64,000 nt of DNA from Cryptomeria japonica (lineage: Eukaryota > Streptophyta > Pinopsida > Cupressales > Cupressaceae): contig NC_081413.1 of the NCBI RefSeq assembly GCF_030272615.1, positions 164,515,080 through 164,579,079 on the forward strand. Direction: 5' to 3'. Below the pieces are notes generated by a model, which saw only the letters and a program-made list of their open reading frames with translations, did not search any database and was not told the origin of the DNA. The translations under genes were made by a program, and so were the position numbers. Shown piece by piece: positions 56,521 to 64,000 of the stretch. Position 1 is the first letter of the stretch. Each line of letters starts with the position of its first letter.

Positions 56521-58320
56521 GTCTAAGATCTACGTGCATCTTCTTGACACTAGGGTGTGCCGAATAAGGTGCACGATGGGCCTCAGTCAAGATCAAAATG
56601 TGAAGACCCTCCAAAGGAGGTACACCGTCCAAGATGTTGAAGAAGACCATCTGCCTCAAGATTATATCTAGAATATCCACCTTCTAATGGAATAATGGAC
56701 TTCGTCACGGCTCTAACATCTTGATACCAGGTGTCCTGAGGAAGAACTCCAATAATTATCTCTCTCAAGTCTACTCCAAGGGACAATGTTGCAACCTCAT
56801 GTGGCCTACGACTCAAAGCATCTGCCACTACATTTTATTTCTTCTAAATATATCGAACCTCAAAAACATACTCACAAAGGAATTCCATCCATCTTTGTTG
56901 TCGAGCATTCAAGTTTGGTTGCGTGAAAATATACTGCAAACTACGGTGATCACTATGCAACTCAAACCAATGCACCAATAGAAAATGTCGCTATCTAACC
57001 AACACATGCACTACAGCTACCAACTCCAAGTCATGAACTGGATAGTTCAACTCGTGGTCCTTGATTTTGTGAGACTCATAGGCAACCACACGACCATCCT
57101 GCATAAGCACTACTCCTATACCTTCTAAAGAGGCATCTGTGCACACCAAAATCTCTGGATGGATTAGGAACTACCAAAATTTAAGCACTAACAAGGAGTT
57201 CCTTGAAGGTACAAAAGGTTTACTCACACTGTTCTGACCAAACAAACTTCTTCCCTTTCCTCTGAAGAGAAGTGATCGGGTGACCTATCCAAGAAAATTT
57301 CTAAACAAAGCAACAGTAATATCCGGCCAAACCCATAAAAATTCAAACCTCTAAAATATTGGTCAGTGCTAGCCAATCTACAATGGCTTGGATCTTAGAA
57401 GGATCCATGGATACACCTTCTCCCAAAACTACATGACCAAGATAGTTCACCTCTGACTGGAAGAAATCACACTTCGCCAAGTTGGCATAAAGTTGATTCT
57501 CCCTCAAGCATTGCAATACCTGTCGCAAGTGGCCCTCATACTCTTCCATAGATCTAGAATAAATCAATATGTCATCCAAGAACACAAGGACAAAATGATC
57601 AAGATAGGTGCAGAAAATCCCATTCATGAGGCTCATGAAAACTAAAAGCACATTTGTCAACCCAAATGGCACCACTGTGAACTCATAGTGACCATAACGA
57701 GTACAAAATGTTGTTCTATGAATGTCTACATCATGAATGCGCAACTGATGATACCTAGATTTCAAATCAATCTTAGAGAACACCTTGGCTCCCTTTACCT
57801 AATTAAAAAGGTCATCTATACGAGGCAATGGATATTGATTCCTGATGGTTACCTTATTCAGCTGTCGGTAATCAATGCATAACTGAAGAGAACCATCCTT
57901 CTTCTTAACAAAGATAACCGGCGCACCCCAAGGAGAAACACTAGGACAAATGAACTCCTTGGCCAACAATTCCTCCATCTGCAACTTCAACTCACTCAAC
58001 TCCTAAGTAGTCATCCGATATGGAGATCTTGAAATAGGTTTCGTGCAAGGAACCAAGTCAATGTGAAAGTCTCTATCCCACTTCGAAGGAATACCAGGAA
58101 TATCCAAAGGAAACACATCAGCATACTCTCAAAGAATAGGGTGACCATCAAGAGAAATTTCTCGACTCTCTTCATCATCCACATCCTCAAGAGCAACTAC
58201 AAAAAGTTGACACCCTCGATGCATACACCGCTTAAGTTGCATAGCGGAAATCATATGTAAGGATATCGATCTCTTAACTCCAATGATCCCAACTTTCCTA
58301 CCATGATTATCTAAACACTC
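56521..58320 (-). pseudogene. pol: gypsy reverse transcriptase and RNase H of G
   Basis: Minus strand. RT about 58000-57340: [86 protein letters not shown] (the F-x-DD box with Leu), YLGHVV. A TAG separates DDLFN from VKGAK near 57800. RNase H (about 57300-56820) is heavily broken and recognised only by position and short matches; MADALSRRPHEVATL marks its end at 56828. No functional polymerase can be made. Confidence 0.87.
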
Positions 58321-58399
58321 CACTGTCTTCTGACGACAGACTACATGAATGTTGTGAGATGATAGTCAATCCATCCCCAACACAACTCCATAAGACCCC

Positions 58400-58680
58400 A
58401 AAAGAATGACTCAAAGATCAACTGAAGTAACAAAGGGTCGTAGGTCCAACTCACAATTGGGAATGAAGGTATCTACAGACACACAGACACACACACCGGT
58501 AGCCAACTCTACTTGCCACCTATCCACCTGCTTAGAAGATGCAAGCCCGCACCACTCCACAATGGATGAAGAAATGAAATAATCAAAAGCACCGGAGTCA
58601 AAAAGTACAAAGATAGGAATACCACCCAACACACCTGCAGTCTCGGTCACTGTACCCTGGTGCTCAGCCTAGTGGTCATC
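58400..58680 (-). pseudogene. pol: gypsy protease of G
   Basis: Minus strand. TAGVLGGIPIFVLFDSGAFD with the catalytic D-S-G, then FISSSIVEWCGLASS and VELATGVCVCVSVDTFIPNC. Typical plant gypsy retropepsin between the knuckle and RT; it is short, and the C-terminal half is broken after 58411. Confidence 0.82.
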
Positions 58681-59991
58681 AACTGCTGCAAAAACTCTAT
58701 GGGATCTACTTGCATCCCCCACTGTCGGCTCTGATTTTGCTGGCCTTTGACTACCTGTCTGGTGAGAATGCTGAGGGCACTGAGCGGCTATGTGACCAAA
58801 CTAACCACAGGAGAAGAAAGCTCCCCTACCAGGTCCTCTACCTCCAGATGACCCACTAGACTGTTGGAAGCTTCCCCTACTAGGGGCCTGAGATGCACCC
58901 TGAGAGGACTACCCTGGAAAACTCTGCCTAATCCTCTACCAGTTCCTTCTCTTCTTATGTTGAGAGTTGCCACCATGTTGGCCCTGAAACTGTTTCAGCC
59001 TCAGCTAAAAACTCTGTTGTTGCTGCCCACCCTTAGCAGGTGCCTGAGAACCCCTAAAAGGTGCAGCAGTCTGGGAGTGATTTCCTCTAACTCTGGACTG
59101 ACTGAAAGGTGCACTCTCGATTTGCACTCTAGACTGTCTACCATGAGCATGGCTAAGATTCTTCTCCACCAGCCTGGCTTTCACCATGACTACCTCTACT
59201 GAAGCAGGCTCAAACACTTTCACTCCTCCACTGATGCGGTCATTTAGACCCCTCAAGAAGTGTTGAACTAGCATCACCTCATCATTGCGAATACCGACAT
59301 ACTATTTGAGCTCATAGAACCTATGCTCAAACTGATCTACAGACATACCAATCTGACACAAAGCATAGAACTCATCTGCCTGAGACTATCTCCACTGAGG
59401 TGAGAGAAATCGTGCCTTGAATCTCTCCAAAAAAATCTCCCATGACATGGTTCTCATGCTCACACTGATCCTCTCCTCCTCTAACCGCCACTAGATAGAT
59501 GCAAAACACTTGAGACGCACGATGGCGCATCTTGCCTTGGTGTTGCTACCATACAGATGTATGACAAAACACCGATCAAGACTAATCAGCCAGGTCTCTA
59601 CCTCAAGACCGGTACCCTTACCATCAAAGTAAGGAGGATGGGGCCTCATCAAGTCCCTCATGTGCCCCAAGGTAGCTGAGTCCTGGTCTACAGGGACCTC
59701 TCTCTCTCTCTCTCTCCTCCAGAATCTGCTAATGCAACTCTCCTACCTAAGCATGGATAGGCGGCTCGGCCTCAGGTCTAGGGCCTATTCTAGCTAGCAC
59801 CTCCTGAAACATCTACCTCAAATCTTCTCTTTTGGGAACCTGCTCTCCTACATGTTGCTCATCCTGATGAACAGAATGATCCTGATCCACACTCACGTGA
59901 GTGGGTGGTGGTGAAGGACTCTGACGGTCGGAACCTCGACCTCATCCCCCACCTCTGCCTTGTGGCCACTTCCCTTGGCTTTCCTAGCCAT
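58681..59991 (-). pseudogene. gag: gypsy Gag of G
   Basis: Minus strand from ATG 59991 (ARKAKGSGHKAEVGDEVEVP), with an early frameshift and stops. The Retrotrans_gag core is readable at about 59600-59150: SWEIFLERFKARFLSPQW, ADEFYALCQIGMSVDQFEH, LVQHFLRGLNDRISGGVKVF, VVMVKARLVEKN. The knuckle near 58805 reads SCG-stop-FGHIAAQC: the second Cys is kept, Gln CAG has become TAG, and the first Cys is lost. A (CT)n run lies at 59700-59720 inside the frame. Confidence 0.83.
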
Positions 59992-60130
59992 GACCTAACA
60001 CTGCACAAGAGAAAATGGTTTAGATCTACGACAAGGATACTAACAAGGGGAAACACAACACTAAGACCTAATCAAAAGGTTAAGTTGAATGGGCTCAATA
60101 TAAACCAAAGTACCCAGTGTTGAAACATGG

Positions 60131-60142
60131 GCTCTGATACCA
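60131..60142 (-). other. Primer-binding site of G
   Basis: GCTCTGATACCA on the plus strand, the reverse complement of TGGTATCAGAGC, two bases from the 5' LTR. Confidence 0.9.
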
Positions 60143-60144
60143 AA

Positions 60145-63100
60145 TGTAATGCCCTGCCAGGAACCCCATAGGAAAACCACACAACTAAGCAACTAAGGGA
60201 GAATTTTTTTTTTTTTTTAAGTATAAATCATATTAAGTGCTTTAATTACTATATTGCACAATAATAACACAAGCGAAAGACTAACACAAGAATTCCTAAA
60301 GGGTTACCAACGAAGAATTAAACGAAAGGTTAAATTCCATAATTAAGATTAATCCAATTATCCATCAATTACTCATTGAACAAATAAACCATATTCACAT
60401 AACAAATTACATCATTTAAAGATTGAAAATATTACAATATAATTTTCTCTTCATAAAGCATTTCCACAAAGCATAAGGATAACTGATAAAATAACATCCA
60501 AAAAATAAGATTACATTGCTCATCAAATACATGGCTCCCAATAATACATGGAAACTTACATCATTACCAATTACAAGGTTACATGAATTCATTAATACAA
60601 ATGACCACATAGGTCTCCAAAGTACAATAATCTCCAACATGAGATAATGCATGAATCACGAACCACAAGAACACCTGTGAAGCCAATCCTCGCATGAAGG
60701 CACGAACAAGAACATCTGATGGGAAGTGGCACTGCCACTTGACCATTTGATCCCAAAATAGAATCACCCCACCATGCTAGGAGATAGAAGAAGACCCTCA
60801 AGCAAGCATAAGCAAGACATGGACGACAGTACAATACGACTCCACAATACTCCAGGTGAACTCGACATCACAATACACTAGTGACCCTAAAGAGACAGGG
60901 TAATCACATAGCTTATGATGGTTACCCTAGGTAAGCCTCCATAGGTCCCGGCCCCCATCCTGGGTTATCCTGGTAACCTTTCCCGAACCCCTGGTTCCAT
61001 CTAAGTCTCATGCGGACCCTACCAACCCTTCGTGAAGACAAGGTGGTCGGTTTGCCATTCCAGGCCTTCCCACTACATCTTGAGTCTATACGAGCACTCA
61101 ACCATGGGTGGGGTACAATATCTTATTTAATGTTATAAACTACCCACCCCCTAATCAATTATTAGGTTATCACTTATTATCTGACTTTCAAGGGGTTATC
61201 CCACCAACCACTTCGGCTGCGATCCCCACTCAAAATCCACTCTCTCATAGGACACTAAACAAACATGGTCACTCTACGAGGACCCTATGGCGAAACGGAC
61301 AGCCATAACACCACTATCAAAATACAGGTGACCAAAAACATGGACTTACTAACCCTTGGTTAACCATAAAGAATAAGCACAATATAGTTAAAACAATGAG
61401 GTCATAAATACAACACCTTATCAAGAGGTACAAAATATGCCACAACAGGATGATTGAGCATAGGCAAGATATTGTAACAAAATAAACCCCTTGCAAGAAA
61501 TGCTAAATTCACTAAGACCAAACTCAAACAATCTTTGAGAATAACAACATCATATACACTTGCAAAGTCATGAATTAAAATTTAATAAAACACCCCTAAT
61601 TTATAATACATCAACCTAAAGACGTCATTTAATTTTATTCCCAATACAATAATCCAAATAAAGTAATAAAAATCCATATTAATAACATAAGAATTATATT
61701 AAAATATTTAATCTATTTCCAAAATAAATCATATAAACTAATGCCTTGATTAAAAGAATAAATATAAATATATATAAAATCATTAATAAAAATAATATTG
61801 AAAAATGAAAAATATAAATTTAATCATATGTTGTTATTAAATAGTGGACACATTTCACTATGCAACTGCGATGAGGGAAAAGGTAAAAAGCAGTGGCAAG
61901 CTACCTACTAGTAGTGCTGCTACCAAACGGTAGCAGACACTACCAACCGGTAGTGGTGCTACCAACCAGTAGCAGCCACTACCATCGGTAGTGCTGCTAC
62001 CTTACAATAGCAGCAACTACCATCCCAGTGGTGGGAATACCCTGCCATGTGGGGTTCATCTTTTTCTTTTCTTTTTTATTTATTTAAAATAAAAACCATT
62101 CCTATACTGCACAAAAATCACTGGTAATAAAATATAATGAACAGAGTTTTAATCTTGCAATGAAATTTTTCAATAAGGGATTCTAGTAAACCAATATAGC
62201 ATAAAAGACCCAAATCTAAAGATCTTGGGCAAAATTTCACAAGAATTTTAAGAAATAAAAGGGGATTTGACTCATTTTTTTATTTCTTCACACACAGGAA
62301 GAATCCTTGCATCATGCAAAGAGGCAAATTAACAAAATTTTGCCAACATAACCCCCAAATTTTGGACAAATAAAAACTTTCAATCACTTGGAAACAAATT
62401 CTATTCCTTACTTACACAGATAGAGGAAATAATCAAAAACTAAATTTCACAAGAACTTGGACACACACAGCCAACAAGATATTTGAACAATTATTTTCAA
62501 CATACAACATATTGATTTGGAATTCAATTAAATTAAATAGCAACTACTCTATTTTCCAAATCAAACTTTCAACAAGAATCTCCAACAAGATTTAACAATT
62601 TTAATCAAACACACTGGGAAAAACTCAAACATTTAAATTTGTATTGCAACACAAGAAAGAATTCTACCCAACCTGCAAAGTAATCCTGGAAGGAAATTTG
62701 TGGAATAGCTCCAATCCTGCATACCAATTCCAAATCCAGATTCCTCCTTCCAAATGGTTTCCAAGTTTTTTATTTTTCAAAAATCCTCTCTCTTGTTCCT
62801 GTGAACTCCCAAGCAATATAGACAAAAATCTTTTCAACCTAAACTTTTAGGTTAAAATTTTCCTCCACCAATAGGAATAAGATATTTAAAAAGTAATAAA
62901 ATCTAATTTCCCTTTTCCATGACACAATTCTTTTTAAACAAAAATAAAAGCTAAAAGCTAACCAAAAAGGTAAATGGGAATGCTTATTATTTAATTTTTT
63001 TTTCCCCAAATGAATTTAACTCAACATTTGCACTCAAATTCAAATAGCATAGTCATTTAACTAATTTCTTTTTCAAACAATTTAATACAACTATTTTCAT

Positions 63101-63881
63101 AATATAACATGCAATTTAACCATTTAATTTAACAACTACATTTATTTAAATAAATTAATAAACTCAAGGCATATTAATTAAATTAAATACGCCAACACAA
63201 AATAACACAACCTACTCAATTTAAATCTTTCCAAATAACTGGAAGCACGTAAAAAGAGAAAAGACCAAACAACGACTCACAGAATGAAAATGTCAAAGCA
63301 TTATGACTCACCTACCGATCAAACGGGAAAAGACGACCGACTGACAACACTTACATGAGTGTGATTGTGGGTCAAACTAGGGTCTAACAACTATCTCCTC
63401 CACTCCCATCGGACAAATAAGGCACGCTCGGACCTGTGAAACCAAGTGGAGTCGATACCCCATACCTACCTGGTACTTGTACCTACAATGTCCTGCATCA
63501 ACGAACCACACGTGCATATAGATAAATATATAAATATACATGACACGCACACCGATGCAAGAAAATCGTGACATTCCCTATCTCACTGGAGTGAGTGAAA
63601 GAAAATCATCCCCTCGCATCCCATACACTTGCAAACACGAAACATATAAATAACACATTGCACATATAAAGTAAATGTGTCAATCCATGTCAGTAATCCA
63701 TAAAAATTGCATTTAACATAAGTACTGAAAATACTGCATGAAAGCATACACTACATATCAAGTTAAAGCATGAAATAACATCGCATAAGGTCTGAATAAA
63801 GTATAACAATAATGCATCCACTGAACAGTCAACTAAAGTCAAACATGAATCTAAAAAGTCTAATCAAGAAGGGGTACTATA
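60145..63881 (-). repeat. 5' LTR of G
   Basis: 3737 bases; plus-strand TGTAATGCCCTGCCAGG to GGGGTACTATA (the terminal CA appears as TA). Parallel to 51608-55324 with scattered substitutions. Confidence 0.95.
61900..62034. repeat. CTACC/GGTAG palindromic minisatellite, long version
   Basis: Same array as 53383-53470 but roughly 45 bases longer, with an additional pair of half-units (CTACCAACCAGTAGCAG, CTACCATCGGTAGTG). Confidence 0.8.
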
Positions 63882-63886
63882 GTCAT

Positions 63887-64000
63887 TCCTTATGTGATGT
63901 TGTTGTGTGCTCAAGGATTCTCTCTTATGCAAGAGGTATGTATCCTTGACTACAACCTCTTCTTCACTTGGCAATGTATGTCCTACCCCTCACATTGGGT
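63887..64000 (+). repeat. Y family 3' region, plus copy, second part
   Basis: Continues 51607 after the G insertion (CCTTATGTGATGTTGTTGTG) and matches 27850-27960 reversed. Runs off the window. Confidence 0.7.

Larger units (their letters stand above)
51608..63881 (-). mobile_element. Ty3/gypsy chromovirus-like LTR retrotransposon G
   Basis: 12,274 bases on the minus strand, flanked by GTCAT at 51603-51607 and 63882-63886. LTRs 3717 and 3737 bases. PBS at 60131-60142 (reverse). Gypsy order Gag, protease, reverse transcriptase, RNase H, integrase, chromodomain-like tail. Long LTRs, the tRNA-Met PBS and the tail suggest the Tekay/Del branch (inference). Coding regions are broken throughout. 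Confidence 0.95.

Noticed and set aside
60416-60834. Minus-strand frames in the G 5' LTR repeated at 51882-52118
   Set aside because: They appear in both LTRs because the LTRs are duplicates; no domain and no conserved start context.

Overview
The window is a stack of nested plant LTR retrotransposons in different states of decay, with no recognisable host gene, tRNA, rRNA or CRISPR array. Evidence for a land plant: Ty1/copia and Ty3/gypsy domains, primer-binding sites (PBS) complementary to plant initiator tRNA-Met, AT-rich spacers, many-fold repeated LTR families and 3.7-kb gypsy LTRs. Density and depth of nesting suggest a large, repeat-bloated genome, possibly a gymnosperm; that is inference only. 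Family names used here (A, B, C, G, H, U, W, X, Y) are local labels.

Left part (1-13,413): copia element A1 (+, 5' LTR cut by the window edge) sits in an X-like LTR. It is followed by H, a 5'-truncated gypsy-type element with an open 735-codon Gag-protease frame, no reverse transcriptase and one 3' LTR, then by a reversed copia remnant (C).

Middle (13,414-37,490): unrecognised coding pseudogene U is split by full-length copia B (14,623-22,946, target-site duplication ATGAC). An LTR-like tract and short repeats follow. Then comes a minus-strand copy of gag-like family Y, split by an X solo LTR (duplication TGTAC), which is itself split by copia A4 (29,464-36,143, duplication AAACT).

Right part (37,490-64,000): a plus-strand Y copy, running off the window, carries three insertions: an A solo LTR (38,456-39,522, TTTAA), copia-type W (40,474-51,135, GAGGT; it contains copia A5 at 42,248-48,811, CTTTT), and a 12.3-kb chromovirus-like gypsy G on the minus strand (51,608-63,881, GTCAT).

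Insertion order follows from nesting: Y before X before A4; Y before W before A5; Y before G; U before B. Most coding regions carry premature stops, many explicable as CAG/CAA to TAG/TAA changes, the pattern expected from deamination of methylated cytosine in silenced DNA. The exceptions are the open H frame and the W Gag. No previously undescribed enzymatic system was found. The most notable items are the U coding family, the H and W Gag-only elements, and a TAG shared by two A copies at the Gag-protease boundary.
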